DNA of 64,000 nt from the NCBI GenBank assembly GCA_948146395.1, contig OX411547.1, positions 33,997,868 to 34,061,867 on the forward strand. The letters are read 5' to 3'. Under the pieces are notes generated by a model, which had not been told where the DNA came from, did not search any database, and was given only the letters and a program-made list of their open reading frames with translations. Both the position numbers and the translations under genes were made by a program. This document shows positions 41,701-53,700 of the stretch, piece by piece (position 1 is the first letter of the stretch; the number at the start of each line of letters is the position of its first letter). The stretch is from Fragum whitleyi. Lineage: Eukaryota > Mollusca > Bivalvia > Cardiida > Cardiidae.

Positions 41701-44700
41701 ATCCGGGCGTTTAGAGCGTCCACTTCTTTGTCCGGAGTATAACTGTCACCTTAAGTCCGATTGACTTTAAACTTGGCAGTTATATTCTTCTTATGAATAC
41801 GGAGTGCATTGCACAAGAAAGATAACTCTACCCAGCTTACTTTGTGAGTTATTGCCCTTTGTTGTTTTTCAGACTTGAAGTTTGTCCGGAGTATATCTCT
41901 CAAAGTAAAGTAGGTAGTATAATGAAACTATGAGTACATAGATCTCACAAACGAGAAAAAATATTCATTAAAAATAACCTCAGTTCTATTCAAAACCCCA
42001 GTTAATACTAAGCAGTGTGACGGGCGTATCTTGTGACAATTTGGCACCTTGTTTTATTAGTGATATTTTTTTGAAACTATTAGTCCAGAACATAACTAGG
42101 TATATAGTTATGATCTTGGACAATTATAAAATCATCTCTTACTTGTCAAAGGACAACTGAAGAAAATCCTACCCAGCTCCTAATCAGCTTCATAGGTTCT
42201 GAAATATTTTTAAAGTCAGCTTGTCCACAGACAAGTGACAATCACAAACTGGCTTGTCTGTATCAGAAACCTAGTTGTCTGTTACTTATTATAAGCATTG
42301 TTTTTTTTTTCAGAATGAATAATCATAAAGTTACATTTATATTGCTATAAGCAGCAGCCATAAAATAGTCTCACTTACTGTTGACTTTCAAATTATGGTA
42401 TACATTGAAGTCACATGTTTAGAAAACAGCTAAATTTTACTATGTGAAAAAATTACTCAGACAACTCGGGCAGCTTATTTCAGAACCACTGTAGCTTGAC
42501 AATGGATGTCATTGACTCACACCTTCAGATAATAAGGGCAATGTCATTTGACAAGGTTAATGATAAAGATAAGACCTCAAAACTTTTGCATTTCAGCAAA
42601 AAGCAGTTGGCATGGATGGCCCTCTTGTTGATACAGAAGGATTCCCTCGCTCAGACATCGACATCTATTCTGTGAGACACGCCAGACATCAAATTATCTG
42701 TGAGTTGTCAAACTTGTAATGAAAGACCCTAACAGGGGCCACCAAAAAGCGGTCGTATTAGAAAATGGTTGCTTAATACAAGTTTTGATTAAAATAAGAA
42801 ATGTACTTTTTCATTGAATATGCATTTAATTGCGAGATTCTCAAAATCCTTTGTTGTTATAACTCAATAGAATCGTCTCATTGAGACGATTATGATTAGT
42901 CTTACCAATACAGGATTCATTTTGAATAACTTTTAGAACAACAATAGCTTCTTTTTAGAAAATCGTTATTTAAAGAAGGCTGATTTTTAAAGTGGTCGCT
43001 TAATAATAATGGTCGCTTAATAGACTAGTAGCTCAAACAAGATTTACTGTATGCTGAATTTAAATTTGGTTTCAATTGAATTACCCATTCTAGAGACATT
43101 TCAACCAATCTGGCTCATGTATTAACCCTTGTCATGCTGAACCCGGAATATTCCTGCTTTGGCAGGAGCTATAGACAAACATCAGCCTGCACATATGTGC
43201 AGTCTGAATGTTAGTCTAGACCACCTGTTTCTCACTTTCAAACCAGAATTGTCAATAGATTTGGTTTTAAGCTCCACTGGCTGAAAGCCACTGGGGCTAT
43301 TGTCATGGCGTTGTGTCCGTCGTGCGTCCGTCCGTCCGTGCGTGCGTGCGGTCGTAAACTTTTCTTTAAAAATCTTCTCCTCAGAAACTACTGGATGAAT
43401 TTCAACCAAACTTCACAAGAATGATCCTTGGATGACTCTCTTTCAAAGTTGTTCAAGTAATTTTGAACCAATGAAAAACATGGATTTTATGGGCGTGGCT
43501 AATTTCCAAATATGGTAAAAAGTGAGTTTTCTCAGATTCTAATCAATGGATACCAATTAAATTTTACATGAATGATCCTTGTTTGACCCTTTATCAGTCT
43601 ACAGAAAATCATTGTGATCGGATGGAAAATATGCATTTTATGGGCGGAGGTCAATTCTCTATATGTTATATAGTAGAAACTTTGAAAATCATTTTCTCAG
43701 AATGTAACTGATGGATATCAACCAAATTTCACTGGAATGATCCTTGAGTGACTCGCTATCAGTCTACAAAAAATCATTGTGATCGGATGAAAAATATGCA
43801 TTTGATGGGCAGAGGTCATTTCTCTATATGTTATATAGTGGAAAATTTGAAAATCATTTTCTCAGAATCTAAATTTTTGATATCAACCAAATTTCACTGG
43901 AATGATCCTTGAGTGACCCTTTATCAGTGTACCAAAAATTATTTTGATTGGATGAAAAATATGTATTTTATGGGTGGAGGTCAATTCTCTATATGTTAAA
44001 TAGTGGAAACTATGGAAATCATTTTCTCAGAATGTAACTTTTGGATATCAATCAAACATTTTTGATATGATCTTTGGGTGACCCATTATCATGCAGCCAA
44101 AAATTATTTTGATTTGATGAAAAATATGTCTTTTAAGAGTGGAGGTCATTTCTCTATTTGTTATATAGTTGAAACTTTGAAAATCATTTTCAACATCAGT
44201 AGAACCCCAAATATTTAAAAATCTAGTCAAAACATTTATTTGTTTTTACAAGAATTTCAAGCCTGTGGAGCGACACAAGCCATTCATGACTTTCTAGTTC
44301 AACTTAAAATTGACCTACAGTTGGGACTTTCACAGTGTCTGATCTAGGAGGCGCGATTGCGGGAATCCCCCGCATTTCTTAAAAATCACGCATGTTTTTT
44401 TAACAAGCGCGGGATGGTCGTGCAAAAAATAAAAAAGGAATTTCAATAAATCTAGCCTTTGACAGCAAGTCGCGTCAAACTGTTTACCATTTTCTTAGAT
44501 TGGTATCATAAGAGGGACTTCCCTTATTGTTTACTTTGGTTGACTTCGATTGCAACTAAGACGACGCGTTTGTAACTATAGTTATACCTACTATTGTATT
44601 CCTATTAGTATCAGTTGAAGTCGACCAATGATTTTACGAATCTTTTTAAACGAACATTTGAATACTTTTGAATACATTCATTTATATTTTCATTATGCGA

Positions 44701-47700
44701 GAAAAACATTGTCAATAAAAAACATTTACTTTTGAAAAAATAAATAAAGTTTTTTCGAAGTAAATTACTTATAAAAAAAATGAAAAATCGTTTTCGTCAA
44801 CAGGAAAATTCGAATTTTACTTTTGTTGTCATTGTTATGATGGAATCGTCTGCATTCAACAAACAATGGATCAGACAGGAGAAAAACGGCATATTACCGA
44901 TTTCTTTCGCCGTGAAACTCAAACAAATATGGATGACGAAAATACGTCGACCAATGTGACTGAAACAGCTATTAAATCAGAGTAACAAATTGACGACGCC
45001 ATTGCAGATTCAGACTCCGTGTCCCAAGTAAAAAAGTCAAAGCCCTGTAAATTACTTTTGTTTGGTTAAGCTAACTTGAAGTCCCCCATAGTAATTACAG
45101 ATCCCCCATTTTTTCCAAAATAATGGGGGAATTTCCCCCATGTTTTTCAAATCCTGGATCAGACACTGCTTTCAGTGCTTTTTGCCCTTTGATTTTGATG
45201 AAAATTTTTTGCCAAAATTTATTCAGCATGACAAGGGTTAAAAAAAATTGAAGAAAGCAGACAGTGTAGGCTAAGGTCAGACTGCATATCTGTGCAGACT
45301 CATCTGAGACTTTACCTTCTGCCAAACTTTTTGTACTGAAGAAATTTCACTCTTTACGTTCAAAATGCTGGGGGTACCTTAGATGGCGGCTGTTATTTGT
45401 TGAAAAGTAGGCGTCAATTTTTTCTGGTTAACTCCTCTTATATTTCCTCTCTATAAATTAGAAGAATAATTGTTAGAGAATCAACGGGTCTTCAGTTTCT
45501 GAAATAAAGTTTTATTGTTTACAAATAGTATTTGGTTAAATATGATGTTTTGTGACGCTAAAAATCAAAGCGAGAGCTTGACAATTCAGGCTATATTTGA
45601 TAATACAGAAGGCCACTGGGATAGTGAATATGTCATGAACAGCATTGGAAGGGTCAAAAACAAAAGGACTTATCAAATTTCAGATCCTGGCTAGATTTGC
45701 AGAGATTGGTAACTTTTGACAAAGTCATTCAATCCTTGTCATGCTAAACCATAGGGGTCCAAAATCCCCCCCCCCCCTCTCCCTACCATCATATGGACCA
45801 ATAACATATTATTGGTCCATTTGATGGTAGGGGGAGGAGTAATTTAAGACCTCTATGTGCAGAACAAAACCTGTGTAAACTGCATTATAATCAAAGTGTT
45901 GAAATTACATGATGCACAAATTGCAGGTCTGTATTTATTTGCAAATGTACTATTTAAAATCAGTTAGTATACACGAAGATCAGACTTACATATGTGTAGA
46001 CTCATGTTTGCCTATTCCTTGTGCCAAAGGAGGAATATGCCGGATACAGCATGACAAGGGTTAATTATTTAATCAGTTTGGCAAGATTCTCAACTTTAGT
46101 AAACTGGGAATTTTTGGGAAGTGAAAAAGAAGAGATAAACATGTTGTTTCTTAGTTCAATTTCATTTCAAAAAACAAAACAGCCAAAGAAACCTTTATTT
46201 TGATGATAAGTTACACATAAATGTAAGTTTTTGCCAAAAATTGATTATAATTTATCCCAATTTTTGAGAAATTAACACATTTTCCCAATTAGCCTGGTTT
46301 TGGACCCGTTCCCAGACTCCGAGAAAAAATACTGTATTCTTACAGTACACAAAGCTTTTACACAGAGTATATATAGACTAAGATCAGCTTGCACAGATAT
46401 GCAGTCTGTTCTAAGCTTACACTACCTTTCTAAGTAACTATTGTTGAGAATACTTTAAGGCAGCTGTTTGAAATGTCAAATATATGGGAATATTATTTTA
46501 AACAAAAATCATATTCAGCAGGATAAAAGTAAACGTATTTCTCTTATAAAAGTGCCTACTAATAGTAGCGCCCCTACTTTTTTTACTTAGAAAACCCATT
46601 TCAAATGCCTAAATTAGAACTTTTTTTTAGTCTTCTTCTCTAATTTGAGATTCACCTCAAATTAAATGGAAAACGGCCTAAAAATATCAATTCTAATGAT
46701 TTTTTGAAATAAGAAAATGCCTACTAAATTAAAGCTCCCTGACCATGTTATATATAGCTCCAGGGAGTGTTTATTAGGAGAAATACGGTAGCTTCGAAAC
46801 CCCAGTCAGTTAGTCATTTCCTTGTTACTTTGATGGAAGTAACTTACCAAAATATTCATTAGACAATTAGCTAATATCAAGCTTTTATTTCATCCAAATT
46901 TGTAATACATGTACATGTACATTGTATCAGCTTACGGTCATAAAATCCTTTTTTCTGGAATTTATGTGTTTGTTTTTTGTCATTTTTCCTCATTTCACTG
47001 TCATTTTATTGCTCTTAATCAAGATTCAAAAACTTGTGGTTTTACATTTGTGTGCAATATTTTCACAGAGGCAGGGATTATTTTCTGTTTTCATGTTAAA
47101 AATACACCCCTTGAAAATGTAAAGTATTTGGTGTACAAATAAAACCCAGAGTTTTGTCTATGTGCATATGTACACACAATTGCAACAGAGGCTGGCATTT
47201 CATCTGCAAAACTCCACCGAATTGTCCAAAAGTGTGTATTTGTTCACATATTCCTTTTCAAAATGTAACGCAGAACCTCCATGATTAGTTTAAATTTTTG
47301 GAGTTTGTGCGGATAAAGTATGCAGAATGTCCACACAAGGTATTTCTGTGACTGTACGCAGACGCTCTGTGATTGGATGAAATATTACTGTAAAATCTTA
47401 ACCCTTGTCATGCTGAATAAAAAATCTTGGCAAAATTGCAACAAGATCAAAGTGCTCAAAGCTCTGGATGCACTAAATGTAATAAGTTGATTCATTTTAA
47501 TAAATTAAATTTTCTAGCTTTTCTGGTTTCAAAAAAGAAATAACAGGTGGTATGGACAAAGATCAGACTGCACATATGTGCAGGCTGATGTTTGTCTATA
47601 ACCCCTGCCAAGGCAGGAATATTCCGGGTTCAGCATGAGAAGGGTTAGATGTACCGTGTGGTAATCTAGACTGCTTAAATGTCAATACAGAGCAATATAG

Positions 47701-50700
47701 ATAAAAGAATTATTTGGGCTTTAGATAAAGATATTGCAACAATTGTTACAAAATTCCTGTAATTTGTGCACTGTTTTGAATCGTCTTGGCACATCCATGA
47801 AAATGAATTCCCATGTCATAGGGTTTCATTACACAATGAAGATTTTAGATTTTTAATTAGATTTTTAGCTCCACTGGCTGAAAGCCACTGGGGCTATTGT
47901 CATGGCATTGTGTCTGTTGTGCGTCCGTCCGTGCGCCCGTTCGTAAACTTTCCTTTTAAAATCTTCTCCTCAGAAACTACTGGATGAATTTCAACCAAAC
48001 TTCACAGGAATGATCCTTGGGTGACCCTCTTTCAAAGTTGTTTAAGAAATTTTGATCCAATGAAAAACATGGATTTAATGGGCGTGGCTAATTTCCAAAT
48101 ATGGTAAAAATTGAGTTTTCTCAGGTTCTAATAGATGGATACCAATTAAAATTTTACATGAATGATCCTTGTGTGACCCTTTATCAGTCTACAAAAGAGG
48201 ATTGAAATCGGATGAAAAATATGCTTTTTATGGGCGGAAGTCATTTCCCTAAATGTTATATAGTGGAAACTTTCAAAATCATTTTCTCAGAATGTGAGTG
48301 ATGGATATCAACCAAATTTCACTGGAATGATCCATGAGTGAGCCTTTATCAATTCAATAAAAATAATAGTGATCGGATGAAAAATATGTATTTTATGGGC
48401 GGAGGTCATTTCTCTATATGTTATATAGTGGAAACTTTGGAAATCATTTACTCAGAATCTAAATGATGGATATCAACCAAATTTCACTTGAATAATCCTT
48501 GAGTGACACTCTATCAGTCTACCAAAAATTATTGTGATAGGATGAAAAATATGTATTTTATGGGTGGAGGTCATTTCTCTATTTGTTATATAGTGAAAAC
48601 TTTGAAAATCATTTTCTCAGAATCTAAATGATGGATACCAAAGAAATTTTATATGAATGATCCTTGAGTGACCCTCAGTTTACCAAAAATTATTGTGATC
48701 GGATGAAAATATGCATTTTATTGACAGATGTCATTTTCTATATGTTTTTTAGTTGAAACTTTGAAAATCATTTTCAACATCAGTAGAATCCAAAATATCT
48801 AAAAATCTAGTCAAAACTATTATTGCTTTCTGAAAAAATTTCAAGCCTCTGGAGCGACTCAAGCCATTCATGGCTTTCTAGTTTTAACACAGTCTCATTT
48901 CATTTTATAAAACATCAGGTCTGCAAAATGATTATAAAGAACTGATGAAGGAGATAGAGGAGGAATTATATAATATACACGCAGAGGCACGACGATCAAA
49001 ACAAGAAAATGGTATAGAGGACTCGGAAAAGATCTCAACAACAACTGATTATGCAACGACAGACCATATACCTATAGGCAGCGTAACATCTGTAGATGAA
49101 GGGTCTCCAGCAGATAGAGCTGTAAATTTACCGTTTTCTTTCATGCTTTTTGGTAGATTATTGAGAAATAATGGTAGATAATCATTGATAAATTAACCAG
49201 TAACCAGTAAAATTGACAAAAACTTACACCACACTTTAATTCATTTCAGCCTGTCTAACATTATCTAAGCCGAGCTCAATAATTCAAATTGACGTCATGA
49301 TGAAAGTTGCATATTCTCCTTCATTTTTTTGGCTGATTTGGGTGAGACTTTCACATATTATTCCTAGTCACCTGACCTTGCACCTATTGATGTGGTTTGT
49401 TGAAATTCAGCTGGGTCATGAAAAAAGAGGCCTTCATGTTAATTTTTTGTGAGAGCAACTCCTCCTTCATTTATGGGCAGATTTCGATGAAACTATATCA
49501 TAATGTTCCTTGTCACCTGGGCCGCAGCAATAGCGCAGTTGGTAGCGCGCCGGACTTCTAATCCAGGGGTCTATATTCGCACGGGTTCGATCCCCGGCCG
49601 CGGCACTTATCCTTTCCGACATTTGTCTTCCACCAATGGGTAGATAATCGTAAACCTATGTGGAATAGCAACTGGAGGCTAGGAAAGAGATGTGGTGGTA
49701 GTACTGGAGTGAGAAATACCAGGAATCCATTGTTAGGTGCTCCAGTCATCGCGATATAACTGTAAGATTGTTGAAAGCGACGTAAAACCCCAATTCAAAT
49801 TCAAATTCCTTGTCACCTGAGCTTGAGCATGTTGTCAGGGTTTTGTGAAGTTGGTTTAAACCTATTTATTTTACATCAATTGGGAAACAAGTTCTTACCA
49901 CTTAGATTAATCCCTCTCAACTCTGATTCCTGGAAAATTCACCTGTATTCAAGCCGAATATGTGGGCCTATGACAGAACCAAGCTCGATAGCCGCTCCCA
50001 GGAATCGAACTCAAGACCTTTAGTTCAAGAGGCCTATGCTCTACCTCTAGACCACAGACACTACACTTTTTTTTGTGAAATTCCACCCTGTCAGAGAAAA
50101 ATGGAGGCCTTCATGTCAAAATTTTCGAATGCCTGTATGTCCATATCTTCAGAATGTTCCTATTTAACTGACATTGTACACATAGTCAGGATTTTTTGAT
50201 ATTCTCTTGTGTCACAGAAAAAGGCTGTTATATGAAATTCCTTGTTTAACTGGATCATTGATGTCCATGAAACTCACTACTGTTCATGATCATATGGCCA
50301 TGTGTATATTGCTTTCATATAACCATGTGTATAATGTCCTGATTTAGTGAACTATTCTGGAATTGAAAGTGTCACCTTATTGTAAATTTTCTTATAACAC
50401 AAATTGTACAGTTGAGATGAAAGGAAACAACTCTCAATTTAAGAAATGATTTTGTTGATATGTAGATATGTATCATCATTATGAAGGGAGCTTAAGTTTA
50501 ATGATAATCCTTTTGGTGGTGTATCTTGTGTCAATGGCTCTCTTGTTCTCTAGGATCCTGAAAAGCTGTGACATAATTTTAGACGTAAGAAAACAATTTT
50601 CAAAACTGAAAGAAATAAAAGAGACAAAATCCATTTTGGTAAGGAAAATTTCAGGGAGGAGGAAAGTGAATGTTTATCAACTTCTTCTGTTCCTAAAGTC

Positions 50701-53700
50701 ACTTCAGCTTAATTATCAAAATGCTGCATGGAATGCTTGATTACAAAATATTAGATTAACCCTTTTCATGCTGAATAAATTTTGGCTATAAATTTTCATC
50801 AAAATCAAAGGGCAAAAAGCACTGAAAGTCCCAACTTTAGGTCTTTTTTTTTTTTTTGAAAAACTACCAGTAAATCTATTGACAATACTGGTTTGAAAGT
50901 GAGAAACAGATGGTGTAAACTAACATCAGACTGCACATTATGTGCAGGCTGATGTTTGTCTATAGCCCCTGCCAAAGCAGGAATATTCAGCATGACAAGG
51001 AATAATCAAAATGGTTAAGATGAGTTGCAACCGAAACCTTCATAATGTTTGCAGTTAGTGTCAATTAAATTTTGATGCAAAAATTGTGAGAAAAGGAGAA
51101 ATTTGTGTAATTGGTGCAATCAACTTCAAATCCAAATGCCACATTGAATGGTAGAGGCTTTAATGGAATTCCGTTTATTTTCAGGGTGTGAGGATAGGAG
51201 ATTTAATTATACAGTTTGGTTCCATAACTGCAGCCAATTTTCAAGGGATGAGGAACATTGCAAATATTGTACAGCACAGTGTGAATGTAAGAACACATCT
51301 ATTTGTGACATGAAGAGTAAACTAAAAACCCAATTACACCGTATTACTACATGAAGCAGATTCATTTATGAGTGTGATAAGGTTTTAAGTGTCATATCTC
51401 CATAAAAAAAAACAAATACTCTGTGCATATCTTATAATTTTATGTCATGAAGCATACCTGTTTTGATTTTTCTATAAAGAAACAGATTTCTTATAAGACT
51501 ACCATGTGATGATTAGGCTTCGACACCTACTTCTGCAAGTAGAAGCACAAAGGAAGGAGTCCAGATTTTCATTAGTGGGAGAACATCGTGAAAAAGAACA
51601 AATTGCCTGTTTTAAGTAATTTCTTCTTTTACACAGGGTCCCCCCCCCTAAAGAAGATAGTTTTCATACAATATCTAGTTTTGACCAGGGTTTAATAGAA
51701 ACCCTATTTGAAGTATTGTCATATGGTTGAGAGAGTCTATGGGGCTCCTTACTTACAAAATGAAGGAGTCCCAACTGGTAAACAAGGAGTCTCGGACTCA
51801 CAGACTCCCCTTAGTGTCGAACCCTGGTGATGATTACAAAATAGGTGCATACTTAAAATTGTTTTGATTGGGAAATAAATGTGTATCCAGAACCTCAAAC
51901 AAACTATTTAGTGCGAGTTCAATCATGGACCCATTAGTGCTCAATTTCAGGAAATAATTGAAGACTTTTCAATAAGTCTTCAATTCTTTTCTGAAGGTGA
52001 GCTCTACAGGCTCCTACATTGTATGTGCCCAACACCTTGTTAACCTTTAAACAGAGAAAAGCTGAAAATTATCATAAAAGTAAGATCTTCGCTAAAATGA
52101 AATAGCCTTTATTTAAAATTAGCTTTTTAATTTTATACATTAATCAAGTATGCCTCTGTTCCCATCTATCGAGGCATTGTCCCATTGTAGAAGTTATATT
52201 GTTTAAAATTCCTTTTTTTCCACATATCAATAAGATCATGGCTGTCCATTTAAAACATAGGCTTAAGATATAAAGTCTTCGGGTAAGATCATAGACAATT
52301 CCAATAATTACCCACAACATAGGATTTTGATGATAAATAACCAATCTCTTTTGACATCACTCCATCATATATTGAGTTCCGTTTAAACTGTCTGTGTTTA
52401 TTGTTTCAGAAATCTATACCGGTAACTGTCCAAAGGGAGAGCACTACACATCATCTTAGTTTAGTCCCATCACAGTGGAGACCTGGACATGGTTTGATTG
52501 GGTAGGTCTTACTTTTCAGAAAATTGATTTAAGTTTTATTTATTGTTCATAAAACAAACAAGCATTTTCATATGTTAATAATCGTCATCATAATTTAGAC
52601 TTGTCAACTCGGAGGCCCGGCCAATGTAGACTTTTCTTTTACATTAATGAGTCTGTATGTGACATTTCCAACAATTTGAAATGTTTGTGAGATGCAAACA
52701 TTGAGCAGCATAGACAGACACACAAGGTAAATATAAAGTTACCTGATGGTCAACAGACACTTTGAGACCTTGTCTATCTACTAAGTGGGTATTGAAGACT
52801 GGTCGGACTGCGTGGATGCACAGACTGGTCAGAGTCTTTGCTTTGCTCGTATTTGAAATTGTTGGAAATCTCATGCTCAGGTCCATTTCATACAATAATT
52901 AATGGATTTCAAACTTCGCACAATTATTATGCCTACCTTTTGAAGAAGAGGGGGGTTTATTGCCTTGCACTTGTAGGTCATTTGGTTGGTTGGTCCGTCC
53001 GTAGACTATTTTTTGTCCGGAGCATATCTCAAAAAGTATGCAAGCTAGAGTAATGAAACTTCACATGTGGATAGATCTCATTGAGGTGAATGGTAGGGCA
53101 CAAGAACCATAACTCTACTTGTCATGTTTTGTGAGTAATTGCCCTTTGTTGATTAATAAAGAATAGTCTATTCACCTACTTTTATTGGGGACATAAATGA
53201 TTTACAACAATCTCTTGTTCTCATTTATGAGTAGTTGTGCAATTTGAAAAAATAAAATAAAATTGGATAGATTCAAGGTCACAATGAGTTGATGGAAGAT
53301 ATTTTGCTTGCTCGTTAGCACCTATGATAACCATAAGGTATTTGGTAAGTCTCATAGATCATTAGGATGGGCTTCAAATTAATCATCAAATAGGTTCTGT
53401 TGATTGAATTTTCAATTTTAAGCTCAGCTGTTTTCAGAGAAAATATGAGGTGTTGTCATCACTTTGGTGTCAAAGGTGTTGGCGTTGATGAGACAAACTT
53501 AAACCTTGGTCATATCCCTGTTGTTATTAACAACACCTTCATGAAACTTTGCGTGTGTTCACTATCACAAGAACTTTCCAGAGTACAGGGAATAACTCTG
53601 TAAGAATTTTTGTAAGAATTTTGCCCAATTTTAGCTCTCCTGAGCACAACATGTTCAAGGTGGGCGTTTGTGATCACATTTCGTCAGTCGTCTGTCGGAA

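Larger units (their letters stand above)
39149..42055 (+). mobile_element. Hairpin-type tandem element Q with two nested insertions
   Basis: Left ATGCCCGTCAAAGAC, right TGACGGGCGTATCTTG...CACCTTGTTTT (subterminal inverted repeats). Core monomers read GTCCGGAGTATATCTC...GGATCATGAAACTTCATGGG...AACTCTACCTGGCC. Copies are split by two younger elements at 39495-40083 and 40395-41526, each inserted after a CCTATTTTT of a monomer. Confidence 0.7.
43124..45239. mobile_element. TTAA-flanked MITE split by two nested insertions
   Basis: The original MITE is about 245 bp, as at 50758-51000: AACCCTTGTCATGCTGAA at left, TTCAGCATGACAAGGGTT at right, TTAA flanks both sides. It is interrupted by element P2 (43268-44299) and by a hAT-like element (44333-45168). 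The pieces line up with the reverse complement of the 50758 copy. Confidence 0.85.

Noticed and set aside
46909..47142. Two overlapping hydrophobic ORFs
   Set aside because: AT-rich intronic sequence giving Phe/Leu-rich peptides in two frames; no splice or homology support.
49519..49606. Functional tRNA gene
   Set aside because: B box and an A-box-like stretch are present but the variable region is too long, the anticodon stem has a mismatch, and it is joined to a SINE body and tail.
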